The position numbers and the translations under genes are program-made. The notes under the pieces were generated by a model. It did not search any database and was not told the DNA's origin. It saw only the letters and a list, made by a program, of their open reading frames with translations. Positions 49,751 to 61,108 of a stretch of DNA of 64,000 nt are shown piece by piece. The stretch comes from Saururus chinensis (taxonomy: Eukaryota > Streptophyta > Magnoliopsida > Piperales > Saururaceae), in the NCBI GenBank assembly GCA_035235625.1, contig CP141140.1:64992782-65056781 (forward strand). Reading direction: 5' to 3'. Within the stretch, counting starts at the first letter, position 1; every line of letters begins with the position of its first letter.

Positions 49751-51528
49751 TGTAATGACCTGTTTTCCAGTTACGCTTAACCCGGGTGGGTTAAGGGTAA
49801 TTTAGTAATTTGAGATTAGTGTTAGGGGGTTTCATTAGGTGAAATCCCCGTATCCGGGTGAGCTTGTAGTAACAAGTGTACCGAATCGAAGAACATGCAA
49901 AACGGAGGTCAGGTGCGAAAGCTAATTCCTTGGGAAGCATGCCGCATGGGCGGGGCCCACTCAAAAAGAGTGGGATAATCTATCCATGTGTGATCTTGTT
50001 TCGAAGGGCTCGTTGACACGAGTATATCGGTACGTAGAACACGCGATTTCGACTTCAAGGTAAGAAGATATCGCGCGTTGAAGTTTACATATTTTTGGAT
50101 TAAAATAATATGGAAAAATATTATTTTAATCAAAAGAGGACGAAATAGCTGGCGTCATTGTGACGCCAGCGGCTGGCACGATGCGTGGCGCGCGCAGCTC
50201 CGGGGCCTTTTCGTACACCCTCGGCTTCTCCTCTATAAATACTGATTTCCGTTCATTTTTCGGAAGAGTTTTCGTTCAGAGTCTGTTTTCTTCTGTTCTT
50301 GAGGTGTTCCTAGCTAATTCGAGGGTGATCTACGCAATGGCATGGTCAATTCCTCAATTTGGCACCCTTATAAGGGAGGAACAACCCGGGGCAAGAGGAG
50401 GCTTTGTCCGCCACCCTCCTGCCCCGAGAGTGAGAGAGAGAGAGAGAGATGGCCCGGAGAGAGAGGAGGCTCCGTCCTCCATTACCGGGCCAAATCAAGA
50501 GAAGTGGCCTAAAGTAGGGGAGGCTTCGTTCTCCACTGAAGGGCCACGATGTGTGAGGAACACCCCGAGTAGGGGAGGTTCTATCTGCCGCCCACAGGCG
50601 CAGAAAATGAGAAGTCTCCGGAAAAGGGGAGAGTTGGTCGGGTGGTCTTTCAGTGTAAGGCGAAGAACGTGCGGAGGCTAGAGGAGGCTCTGTCCACTAT
50701 CTCCGGATCTGAAGGGGAGGACGCCCACAAACAAACATCCTGAATACCGCTACCTCAGGAGACATCAGGGGAGTAAGAGTTTCTTACCTCCTATTTTAAT
50801 TATAGAACGACACGTGCTAGTTATGATGTGTGCTATGTTATGATCCATATGCTTGCTATGCTTATATGTCATGATATGTGCTTATATGTCATGATGTGTG
50901 CCGTCTCGCTCTGGGTTAGAGAGAGACGGGTTGTGCGTGTGTTTATATTATGATATGCTATGTTTATATGTCATGATGTGTGTCGTCTCGCTCTGGACTA
51001 GAGAGAGACGTGTTGTATGTGTGTTCGGTCTTGGCTCAGTGATGGAACGAGACATGTGAATATGATGGTCTTGCTCTGGGATAGAGTGAGCCATGTTGTC
51101 GTGGTTGTGTGGTGCTCGTCTCCATGATAGAGCGAGATATGTGTTGTCGGTGTTTTATCAGGTTTTCGTATAACTCCGATTAAATATTCGGAGATACATA
51201 TTTTATACGTATGTGTTTTTGGTATGCCGGTTGTATGTAGTAGTCAATAGGCAGAACTTCGTCTGGATCCGATCGTATCGGAGTAACATCGTGGATGTTA
51301 TCCGATATGTACGTAGGCAACCAACCGCAATGCAACATTGGCCCGGTCCGAATTAGTTATATATTTAGGTTTGTTCTAGCCTACGCGTAACGGAGCACTA
51401 AAGTTCTGAAGCACGTAGAGGAACGAGAAGATTGTCGCACTCAGAGTGCGCCACTCCCGGTTCTGGGTTTGGTTTTCATCGATTTTTGAACCCCCGGCCC
51501 AGGTCAGTTTGCGGGTTGGGGCGTCACA
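49751..51528 (+). repeat. Middle LTR of the LARD
   Basis: It begins TGTAATGACC and ends GCGTCACA. It has the same TATA box (CTCTATAAATACT near 50229) and the same five-hairpin array (about 50880-51145). It is shorter than the first LTR, chiefly in the CpG-rich block. Confidence 0.9.
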
Positions 51529-51940
51529 AATGGTATCAGAGCTTTGCTCTGTCTGCGAGAGAAAAATATTTTCAATAATATTTTGATATGTTTCAAATTC
51601 AGGTTTTTAAATGGGAATCTATTTGTTTTATGAGTGTGTTATCAGATTTAATTCATACTCCGATGGTCATTTTATATGCGTGTCATCGGTTTTAAGGGAA
51701 ACTTCGATATGATTTAATGTTCGGTTCTATGAGGGTCGTGATGACCTAAAGTTTTATTCGGAATTTCGGTTTGATTTAAAGTTCTGTATTGTGAGGGTTG
51801 AGTTGATTTGAAGTTTCATTTCGGCAAGTGTTGTATTGGAGTTGATATAAAACTCTTATTATGATTTTTACATTTTCGCATGTGTTATCTGATTTAAGGT
51901 GAACTCCGATTTGATTTAACGTGCTATTTTGTAAGGGTTT

Positions 51941-52970
51941 CTTACCTCCTATTTTAATTATAGAACGACATGTGCTAGTTATGATATGTGCTATGCTATG
52001 ATCCATATGCTTGTTATGCTTATATGCCATGATATATGCTTATATGCCATGATATGCGTCGTCTCGCTCTGGGTTAGAGAGAGACGGGTTGTGTGTGTGT
52101 TTATATTATGATATGTCATGCTTATATGCCATGAAGTGTGTCGTCTCGCTCTGGGTTAGAGAGAGACGGGTTGTGTGTGTGTTTATATTATGATTTGTTA
52201 TGCTTATATGTCATGATATGTGCCGTCTCGCTCTAGGTTAGAGAGAAACAGGTTGTGTGTGTGTTTATATTATGATATGTCATGCTTATATGTCATGATG
52301 TGTGTCGTCTCGCTCTGGGTTAGAGAGAGACGTGTTGTGTGTATGTTCAGTCTCGGCTCAATGATAGAGCGAGACCTATGATTGTGTTCCGTCTCACTCT
52401 ATGATAGAGGAAGACGTGTAATGCGTGTGGTCTCGGCTAAGTGATATAGTGAGACGTGTGGTGTGTGTTCGTTCTCAGCTCAGTGATAGAGCGAGACGTG
52501 TGAATGTAATGTATCCGCTCTGGAATAGAGCGAGGCATGTTGTGGTGGTTATGTGGTGCTCGTCTCTATGATAGAGCGAGATGTGTGTTGTCGGTGTTTT
52601 ATCGGGTTTTTGTATAACTCCAATTAAATATTCAGAGATACATATTTTATACATATGTATTTTTGGTATGCCAGTTGTATGTAGTAGCCAATAGGCAGAA
52701 CTACGTCTGAATCCGATCGTATCGGAGTAACATCGTGGATATTATCCGATATATACGTAGGCAACCAACGGCAAGGCAACGTTGGCCCGGTCTGAATTAG
52801 TTATATAATTAGGCCAGTTCTTGCCTACGCGCAACGGAGCGCTAAAGTTCCGTAGCACGTAGAGGAACGAGAAGACTGTCGCACTCAGAGTGCGCCGCTC
52901 TTGGTTCTGGGTTTGGTTTTTGTCATTTCCGGACCCCGGCCCAGGTCGGTTTGTGGGTCGAGACGTCACA
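51941..52970 (+). repeat. Third, partial LTR of the LARD
   Basis: It carries only the 3' part of the LTR, matching the other copies from the sequence GGGTTTCTTACCTCC onward, and ends GACGTCACA next to the TCATT duplication. Its hairpin array (about 52035-52585) has about twice as many units as the other LTRs. Confidence 0.85.
52035..52585. repeat. Hairpin array with an 82-83 bp period
   Basis: Stem-loops of the form GTCTCGCTCT, GGGTT, AGAGAGAGAC occur near 52058, 52140, 52223 and 52306. About six further variants with AGAGCGAGAC follow. The longer units also share TTTATATTATGATATG and CATGCTTATATG. Confidence 0.8.
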
Positions 52971-53129
52971 TCATTATAACATTAAGCCATTGTTAAAAGG
53001 AATATGATATTCATACTCTTTTTTTTATATCATAAGTTTTTGACCGAAAAAGGAAAGTAGGTCCTACTTAACAATATAATATTTATTTATTTTTATTTAA
53101 TCATAAGTGGTGTAATGCCAATAAATGTA

Positions 53130-53290
53130 AAGAAAGTAGTATAAAAATATTATTATCTTTGCTAAAAAGACGTTCATATGAACTTATAATTACTTTTTAT
53201 GGCCTATAAGTGATAGAAAGTAGTGTAAGAAAATCATTATCCTTGCTAAAAGATGTTCATGTAAACTTGTAACTATTTTTATTTTTTGAC
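53130..53290. repeat. Tandem duplication of about 83 bp
   Basis: The string around AGAAAGTAGTRTAA, CTTTGCTAAAA and GTTCATATGAACTTATAA occurs twice in a row (about 53130-53205 and 53214-53290) with moderate divergence. Purpose unknown. Confidence 0.65.
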
Positions 53291-54264
53291 CAGCTCTATA
53301 TATAGCACTATGACTTTACCTATGGTATCTAAGATAGTACATAGGGATAAGTACAACTTCTATGTACCAAGTTAGAGGGAAGCCCACTAACATGATATAT
53401 AGTTATTGTGATCGCCTCTTCCTTTCTTCGGGGGATCCCATGTGGCATGCTTGCAAGCACAGGTAATGAGACCTAGTTAGGCAAGACATGTCATCTCCAT
53501 TTTTGTGTTACTTGGTGCTTCAATATTCTTCCCCAGGTTAATGATTACGTGACATGGATAGAAAAGTGTGGTACTGAAACCCACAAAAGGATAATGAAGG
53601 TTAGCAATTTGATAAAAAAAAATCAACTATTTTTATCAATGAGTCCTATTTATATGAGTTAAGGCCCATGCACGATTGCGTGAACCCAAGTATGACACAT
53701 TGTCGGATTTTGATCCAACAGTATACATAACTGAGATATTTATTGTATCCCCCCCTTGCACGATTAAATCTTGATCCAATGCTTACACAATCACGTGGGC
53801 TCATATAAACTTTTTTTCTTTATGAACTTGTCCTTAAGAAAAAATGGATGATGATTATACTGGTAGGATAATTCTTTTGAGACAAAGTCCTATCAATATA
53901 GCATAATCCCAATTTTTTCTATTTAACATTCAGTTATCCCAAGGGCAACTACACTTCTCCACAAAATACTTGGAAAGAGGCCCTTGCTAATTGCAATAGT
54001 CACAAAGTTATTCGTTCTTCAAATAATGAATTACCTAGGCAATTTATTTTGCCAAGAAGAATCTCTAATTGGGCTTGTCATAAAAACTCTCTTTAATCCT
54101 GCTTATGCCATATTTAAAAAAAAAGCATTCAAAATTTCTTCCCAGTCTCCCATTTGTGTTGCTCCATGCATTATTCTAGAACTTATGGATAAAGTTATTG
54201 CTCTAAACTGGCAAGCTATAATTAAATATTATTGTTTCTCTTTCTATTCAAGTGATAGTATATG

Positions 54265-54404
54265 CTTCCTTCGTCTTACATTAATCGCTCTATTTAATTT
54301 TTTAAAATAAATTATTATTAATAGCTTTATTTGATTTTCTAAATAAATTATTTTAAATTTATTTTGGAAAATAAATGTAGCTATTATTGTAGGATGGAAG
54401 GAGA
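54265..54404. mobile_element. Stowaway-like MITE
   Basis: The left end CTTCCTTCGTCTTACATTAA and the right end TGTAGGATGGAAGGAGA are inverse to one another. The internal TTTATTTGATTTTCTAAATAA repeats the core twice. Confidence 0.65.
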
Positions 54405-55817
54405 TTTTCTTTCTCCTTCTATGGTCTTTGTGGTTTGAGTTCTATATGGATTTTATTTACCATAAATGTATTTTGGAACTTCTTTATTTTTCTTTTAAAT
54501 ATAATTTTTGACATTGTTAATATATTTTTTTGTTAAGAAAGTGTCACTAGGTCCTTAGGACCCAACTAGAAGGTAGTGGGCAACAAGATTTTTTTATCAC
54601 TATAACTTGTTTTAGATATTTTCGTTTTATTTTTTAATTTTCTTAATTATTAGATATATAACATAATGTTTAAATAAAATGTAAGTTATAGCTTCATTGT
54701 TTTTCAAAATGAATTAATTATAGTTCATTTTGAAAAGCCAAATAGAGCTATTATTGGGGACATAGTGAGTACTTTTTTTGGATGGCTAGCAACCCCCAAT
54801 TTACGTAGTCCATCCCATTTAACATGTATGTTGGATATCTCCAATTTATATATCATTAACTGACCTGTCAGTGAAGTTACCGATGGTAATGTTGATTTTA
54901 AATTTTTAATAGATATTATAGCAATGTTAAAACTATGATTATTATGTATATAAATGAATGATTTAAAGTATTTAATGATGTGACTGAAGTGTCAATTATG
55001 CATTATTATGTAAGGGTTAATAAACCCTGATGCACGTGTATAAGACCATTTGTTATGATGGATGGGTACCCGTAAAATATGTATTTGACACATGAGGTCC
55101 GAGATACATTGGCTTCTCAAATGAGTCTTTAGCCAAGTAGACAAAAAGTGTTTAGTATGAAATAAGACCAAGGTCTTTCAGCTTTCTAAGAATGAGAGTT
55201 TTGTAAAACTGATTCCCTGTTAACCTTGAGTTAAATTCAAATAGACTAGAGCATTAAAATATGTCTAGTCTCATGTAACACAATATAAGAAGCTTCAATA
55301 ATCATAAAATTTGAAATCTCAATACTAACATTCATAAGCCCAAGTGAGCATTTACTTCATAGCGTGGATGGGGTGAGGCAGGCCATTGAGGTCATACTAT
55401 TGTGGCCTAATATCTAGTTGAGGAGAACTCCTAGATGACATCATCGTGTCTAGCGAACCTTAAAATAGGATTGCTCTATGGGCATTAAATATTTGTTGAT
55501 GAGGTATGTTTAAATGATTTGTGTATTCCTTTAAGAGTTTACCTACGAGTATTTTTTGGTATGTTGTTCAAAACTTTTTGAAATTGCTATCACATTAAGT
55601 ATTCTTGTATACTCAACATCCATTATAGTACAGGTGTCTAGGACAAGATAAAAAGTAACGGGAAGGTCATAGATATAGCTTAACTCTCATTCCAACCTGC
55701 TAAAATATTTCTTCTTTTAGGTTTGATTAGGCACGAGAATGTGTAATTTTAATTTTATTAGCTTTGATATAATCAAAAGACCATTATATAATTGTGGATC
55801 CTATGAATATTTTAATT

Positions 55818-55820
<3 letters not shown>

Positions 55821-55875
<55 letters not shown>
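55821..55875. repeat. (TA)n microsatellite
   Basis: An uninterrupted TA run of about 27 units. The open frame across it is an artefact. Confidence 0.95.
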
Positions 55876-55881
<6 letters not shown>

Positions 55882-56069
55882 TATTTATGTTACGGATATC
55901 ACAACAATTGTTTGTGAAAAGTGGTTATTCTCATGCCTCTAATTCATTATTTCAATGGATTTTCTTTAATGGTTCATTTCTATTGTATATATAAAATGAG
56001 ATGGGTAATAATTTTTAATTATTTTATTAAGGAGATAAATATTTTTTTCACAAAAAGTGTAGTAAAAAT

Positions 56070-56096
56070 TTGGGGCGTGACAAGGTTAGTATAGAG
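56070..56096 (+). mobile_element. LTR end with primer-site remnant
   Basis: GGGGCGTGACA is followed at once by AGGTTAGTATAGAGCTT, which resembles an initiator-Met primer site (TGGTATCAGAGC) with a few changes. The pair looks like the junction of a 5' LTR and an internal region. I could not find the start of the LTR or any internal domain. Confidence 0.4.
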
Positions 56097-56526
56097 CTTA
56101 TAATTATGTGTGTAGAAAACAAATTACTTAAGTGGAGTTTATTATGAAACTAAGAGATGAAAGAAAAAGGAAAATTATAGGATAAAATTTTATCAATTAA
56201 GGACTTCTATGTAGTATTAATCTTTGAACTAACATTTTGCCCATGAAATTGGTCTCTCAGGTGCCTATATAAGTGTATTTGGAGTAATATAGTGTAAACA
56301 TCTATCATCACTATGGTCACTTTATATAGTTGTATAATTTATTTTAATTTTTTTAATTAAATTTTATTTACATACGTAACTCGGATGCATTTGTGGTTAG
56401 TCAATTAAAATGGGATGGAAGGAGATCTTTATTAGGCTCGTGAACTTGGTGCCCAAATTCCATTATATCTAACCCTTTGTGGGGCTATGGCACAAGTGTG
56501 TTATACACTCTTAAATGCATCAAAAA

Positions 56527-56694
56527 GGAAAATTATATTTTCACATCAAAAACTTATAGATGAGTTTTAATTAGTCTAAATAAGTGAGCACATGTGAGCT
56601 TTGTGTACTGGCCACTTGTAAAGTTCAATCAAAATTTTTATGTGAGTATTTGTAGGTGTTTTTATTGTGAAAATTTCACTATCCGTTAAAAAAT
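56527..56694. mobile_element. Short inverted-repeat MITE, copy 2 of 2
   Basis: It is homologous to 22263-22409 along its length. The ends GGAAAATTATATTTTCACA and, inverted, GGATAGTGAAATTTTCACA are similar, and the centre again has the near-palindrome around AAATAAGTGAGCAC. Confidence 0.55.
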
Positions 56695-56713
56695 CACCTT
56701 GAGGAGTTGTATA

Positions 56714-56811
56714 CTCCTTCCATCTTACATTAGTAGCCAAAACTATCACCCAGAGCTAAAACTATCCCCTTGAGCTGGGTAAATTGAGCTATTAATATGA
56801 GATGAAGGGAA
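56714..56811. mobile_element. Stowaway-like MITE
   Basis: It starts CTCCTTCCATCTTACATTAG after TA and ends TTAATATGAGATGAAGGGAA before TA. About 98 bp. Confidence 0.65.
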
Positions 56812-57382
56812 TAGGAAACAAAGAAACTGTTAATATGTTTGACTGCAAATTTTAACTGTGACTAGAGCATCGAGTGCGTAACTATCACCCAATATAGGAA
56901 TGCAAATTAGCCATGGATTGAGTGGGATCCAGGGTGCACGCTAATGTATGCTAGGCGCGTGTACGATCAATTTTGTAAATTAACTCCGCAGATTTGGGTT
57001 CAACATATACACTTGTATATGCTATCTCAATTTTCACATTTAACAATTCAACCAATATCATACTAATCAAAATCAAGTATTAGAATCTGTAACATGAAGT
57101 TGTGTTCATCAGCTCACCGTACCTACTTTAGGAAAACAAAGGGTGATATCGCAGTTTAAATCTGATCCAAGCAGCCACTCTTTCCAATCCGAGACTCCAA
57201 AATCGCCCACTACCAACAAATGAGCACTTCTCTGCGTACCCTTTTTTCTCCACACAAATCCAGCTCAGTGGGAAACTCACATGGACCACAAACTATCCGG
57301 CTTTACTTTGTCTCATATATATCTCTCCTACTTTATGACTTTGTCTCAGCCTGCTTCCCCCCACAAAACTCCCTCAGCTGCC

Positions 57383-58647
57383 ATGGCAGGCTGCTCCACC
57401 ATCGACTCCGGCGAAGGACCGACATGTAGAAATGGACAGGCTGCCACCCACCTTAAGCTCATTGCCATCTTGGTCATCCTCCTAACTAGTGTGGCCGGCA
57501 TCTCCTTGCCAGTGGCACTAGCCCGGTTCTTCCATGGCAGGCCTACCTACACTAACACAGTCCTCCTCATCAAATGCTTTGCTGCTGGTGTCATTTTGGC
57601 CACTTCACTAGTCCATGTCCTTCCTGATGCATTTGAAGCGCTTGCGGACTGCCAAGTAGGGTCCCGGCACCCATGGAAGGATTTCCCCTTCTCAGGCTTC
57701 ATCACTTTAATTGGAGCCCTCTTGGCCTTGCTCGTCGACATCGCCGCAAGCTCTCATGCGGAGCATTCACACTATACGCCGATCGGGTCCGACGAAAGTT
57801 CAACAGCGGTGAAGAATTCCAAGATGACTGAATTTGGGTCCGAAGTTGTGATCCAGTGCCATGTCAGTAAGGCAGATGAATTAGCTAGAATGAAACAGAG
57901 ATTGGTCTCTCAGGTTTTGGAGATTGGGATTATCTTCCACTCAGTGATAATTGGTGTCACAATGGGCATGTCCCAAAACTGGTGCACCATCAGGCCTCTA
58001 ATTGCTGCGCTAGCCTTCCACCAAATATTTGAAGGAATGGGACTTGGAGGGTGCATAGCACAGGTAGAACACAAACACAACCTACTCATCACTTTGGAAA
58101 TACTGTACACATTCAGCATTTGTTAGATACCCATTATTTGCCATTAGCTCAAGTTATTAGGGGAATGAATTATCAATTAATTTTGCTTTAATACCATGTT
58201 ATACAATAGCTACTTCCAAGAAAATTAGGTATTAATAAATGAAGTATCAATACGTTTGCTTCATATCTCAACATTTTTGGTACAACAAGCAACTTTGCCT
58301 AACAATTGGCTGTTTGCATTCAATGATAAAAGGCTGGATTCAATGTGGTCACCACGGCGTACATGTGCATGATGTTTGCAGTGACTACACCAATGGGGAT
58401 AATGCTTGGAATGTTCATCTTCTATGCTACCGGCTATGATGATAGTAGTGCAAATGCACTTATCCTTGAGGGGATTCTGGGTTCTCTCTCTGCAGGCATT
58501 CTGATATATATGGCTCTGGTTGATCTCATAGCCGCTGATTTCTTTCACAACAAGCTGATGGGCTCAAATCCCTGGCTGAAGAAAGCCTCGTACGTTGTCT
58601 TGGTGCTTGGATCTGCTTCCATGTCAGTGCTTGCCCTCTGGGCTTGA
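57383..58647 (+). CDS. ZIP6: ZIP6-like zinc/iron-regulated metal transporter
   Basis: Two exons (57383-58063 and 58333-58647) with a phase-0 GT-AG intron between them encode 331 residues. The start is the ATG of MAGCSTID, which lines up with the start of Arabidopsis ZIP6 (about 340 residues). Eight membrane helices are expected. The third-to-fourth loop has the histidine-bearing [11 protein letters not shown] (about residues 122-132). Helix 4 carries [10 protein letters not shown] (histidine at 186), and helix 5 carries [11 protein letters not shown] (from about 213); these supply the metal path in the ZIP family. The protein ends [12 protein letters not shown], as ZIP6 does. ZIP proteins bring divalent metals, mainly zinc or iron, into the cytosol. 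The substrate of ZIP6 is not settled, so the metal is inference. The frame is intact and the gene looks functional. Confidence 0.92.
58064..58332 (+). other. Intron of the ZIP6-like gene
   Basis: It starts GTAGAACAC and ends GATAAAAG, 269 bases. Its removal joins GGCIAQ to [11 protein letters not shown], as in known ZIP6 proteins. If unspliced, the frame would stop about 20 codons later. Confidence 0.9.
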
Positions 58648-58900
58648 ACTTAGCTCGCACACGAATCAGTCTAAATCATGACTTAGACTCATACAAAGAG
58701 AGTGTAGTTTGTGAATCAGTACATGTTCATTTGTAACAGTATCTTTGATTTCTCTGTAATGGGTTTACCTAACTGGCGTGGGATGCATCAACTGAGTTGC
58801 TTTCTCTTCTTATTTTTCTCTCCCCACCTTTACTTTTTAAATACTACAGCATGGTAGCGCATCAAAGTAAAGTACTCCACTAATGACCCATAAAGCGTTT

Positions 58901-59021
58901 ACTCCACCTTTAGGGTGGATCACAAGTATAATAGTACATTAATAGTCTCATTTGATTTTTAAAAATAAATTTATTTTAATTTTAAAAATTAAATAGGACT
59001 ATTAAAATGACCGATGGAATA
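58901..59021. mobile_element. Stowaway-like relic
   Basis: The interior CATTAATAGTCTCATTTGAT to AAATTAAATAGGACTATTAA is a self-complementary copy of the local MITE core, and the right end is GACCGATGGAA. The left end CTCCACCTTTAGGG is uncertain. Confidence 0.45.
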
Positions 59022-59037
59022 TTTTCCTTGTTATATA

Positions 59038-59143
59038 GTCTCTTTATTCTAAATACATAGCTCCATTTAATTTTTTAGAATGAACTAATTTAGTTCATTT
59101 TGAAAAATCAAATAGAATTATTAAATATGGGACAGAGTTGAGT
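59038..59143. mobile_element. Stowaway-like relic
   Basis: The core ATAGCTCCATTTAATTTTTT and its inverse AAAATCAAATAGAATTATTA face each other, and the right end GGGACAGAGTTGAG precedes TA. The left end is eroded. Confidence 0.5.
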
Positions 59144-60164
59144 ATAAGGGAATACCAAGACATGCTGGCAGATCCAATTTAATAATAGAGTCCAGTAGGC
59201 AGGCAACATCAAGATAAGTTATTGAAAGTGCGACCCATACGAAGAAGAAAATAATGTTCTTTTGGGGGTCTTGACCATAGCACGCATTGTCTTGTACTGA
59301 TGTTTGTAACAATTGCACTGTAATTTGGAGTATCTTCATGTTGATTGTATGTTAGAAATACATGCAACTATTCATGTACTTCAATCGTTTGAAACAGGTA
59401 AAACATCCACAATCGACATCAAGATTAAAGATATTAATGACGATATACTGAGAACATGAACAGTAAGCCCCCATCAACTCATTCAATTTCAGTGGCGAGC
59501 AGTCTGATAGCAAATGACTCCCAGCCCGTATGCCTACGTTTCAACAACGAAAAAGTTTAGGTGAGTCTTAGCTCACTCGCAACTACATAAGCCCAGCTTT
59601 GCGAAACGTCTTATCTAAATCGATTGGCTCACGTTACTTAAGGTTTAAATGCCCCCAAATAACATGAACCTTTGGTGGATTTCCAAATGCTTACATTTTA
59701 AAAACAAAAAAGTTTATAAGTAAATCTAGGCTCATCTAAATCCATGGCTCGCGTTCCGAACATCCCTGGAAGTCAGCTGCAGTGAACAATCAAAAGAGAG
59801 ACCATTTATGCGCAAATTTTAAGGCCTGTTTGACAACTACTTTAAAACCAGTGTTTTGTATAAAACATTACATCAAAAAGTAATTTTTTTCAGCTACTCC
59901 AGCTTTGATTAGATTGTAATTGTAAGGGTGGCTCACTGAATAAATATTCAGGAGGAGGAGAGGAGAGTTGTTGTCTTGCCTCTGGTTTTTAAAGTGTTGC
60001 CAACACTTGGGCCATACAAATCACAAACTTTCATCCAACTTAGAAAAAATAAATCGTTTTACTCAGAAATTCACTCTAATTTCACCCCAAAAAATCAATC
60101 AAAAAAATTTTGACTAATGAAAGTACTATTAATATCAATTAATGAATTAAAAAAAGGTGTATTA

Positions 60165-60935
60165 GCCCTATTTAGTATTTTAAAATTCTAACTCGGACAT
60201 CGACCTGGAATAGTGTTAAGGCTGATTTAACGGGGTTCAACCCGAGGTCAACCCGGGTTAACCCATTCTTATAAAATACTTTCTCTTCCCACAAACCGCG
60301 CCCTCCGCCGCCCCCTCCATCTTAGACGTCGTTGCCTCCTCTCTAACACCCTCCGCTCCTACTTGGGGTCCTGGACGCTTCCCCCACCGCCTTCTGCTCC
60401 ATTCTATCCCTTTCTCCATCATCGACTCCCGGCCACCAACCCCACTTGGTCACAGCTTCCGCCTTCCTTTCACATCTGTTCAAGGATACAAAGAGGGTGC
60501 CCTCGGGTCCAACCGGGGTCACGTTCAGCAACGGCACCATCATCGTTGTTAAGTGCATCATCAAGAAGCTGAGAAGATGAAAAAGATGTTTGTCGGGAAT
60601 CTTGCCAATTACTCTCCCCTTCCCCTCCCTCTCCTTCCCAGGCACCCCAGTCCTATGTCCTCCTTCCTTCGTTTCATCCAAAAAGTTGGTGACAATAGGA
60701 GCATTAGAAAGCCCCCCCCCCCCCCCCTCCTTCCCGGCACCCCAGTCCTATGTCCCCTTCCTTTCTTCGTTCCGTCCATTAGAAAAGGCCCTGCCCTGCC
60801 CTTAGTATTCCAGTTTCTAGATCAATTTTTTTTAAAAAAAAAAAATACTGACCCTTTGTCCGGGTTAACGGGTCGGGTCAATGTTACCGGGTATGACCCG
60901 TATTTTTGACCGGGCTTTAAAACTGGTCCCGTCTA
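60165..60935. mobile_element. Candidate transposon with GC-rich cargo
   Basis: The left flank contains AACCCGAGGTCAACCCGGG and the right flank, inverted, TTGACCCGACCCGTTAACCC, next to TTTTAAA-type tips, so the ends are loosely inverted. Between them lies a GC-rich block (about 60300-60800), unlike the AT-rich surroundings. No target duplication is proven. It could be a Pack-type element that captured host sequence, or simply a GC-rich island. Confidence 0.35.
60640..60795. repeat. Local duplication with a C16 run
   Basis: GGCACCCCAGTCCTATGTCC occurs at about 60642 and again near 60737, each followed by CCTTCCTT-type sequence. A run of 16 C bases (60712-60727) lies between the copies. Confidence 0.75.
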
Positions 60936-61108
60936 TTGCACTGTGCACATAATTCAAATGCACTATAAAAAGACAAGATCAGCCGACAGATTTAAATACC
61001 TAAAGTGAGCCACGATGCATTCATGCCGTTTTTAGTCCATTTGATTAATCTCCAAGATTATGAAGTAAATGAAGAGAGCTATCTTTCTGTGTTTTGAAAA
61101 CGAAAAAA

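Larger units (their letters stand above)
44622..52970 (+). mobile_element. Non-coding LTR element (LARD) with three LTRs
   Basis: The whole 8349-bp block lies between two copies of TCATT (44617-44621 and 52971-52975), so it descends from one insertion. The order is LTR (44622-46587), internal region (46588-49750), LTR (49751-51528), a short second internal region (51529 to about 51940) and a partial LTR (about 51941-52970). After the middle LTR comes an exact initiator-Met-type primer site, TGGTATCAGAGC (51531-51542); the corresponding site after the first LTR is diverged. A purine tract ends at 49750. The internal regions encode no retroviral protein, so it belongs to the large retrotransposon derivatives (LARDs) that borrow enzymes. 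The first two LTRs differ by several percent, suggesting a few million years. Confidence 0.88.
52976..57382. other. Intergenic region upstream of the ZIP6-like gene
   Basis: No gene is seen. It contains a local tandem duplication, MITEs, a TA microsatellite and an LTR-end remnant, listed separately. A TATA-like CATATATAT at 57314-57322 could serve the gene that follows, leaving a short leader of about 30 bases. Confidence 0.45.
58648..61108. other. Intergenic region between the ZIP6-like and U5 genes
   Basis: No gene is seen. It begins with the probable 3' untranslated region of the transporter, then holds two Stowaway-like relics and a GC-rich block with inverted flanks, listed separately. 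A loosely duplicated string (TCTAAATCSATGGCTCRCGTT type) occurs near 59614 and 59737. Confidence 0.45.

Noticed and set aside
58001-58130. End of the transporter at the stop shortly after 58063
   Set aside because: This stop lies in the intron. Splicing at 58063/58333 restores the conserved C-terminal helices of the ZIP family.
60230-60245. GGGTTCAACCCG resembling a tRNA B box
   Set aside because: There is no A box, acceptor stem or anticodon arm at the right distance. The word belongs to the repeat flank.
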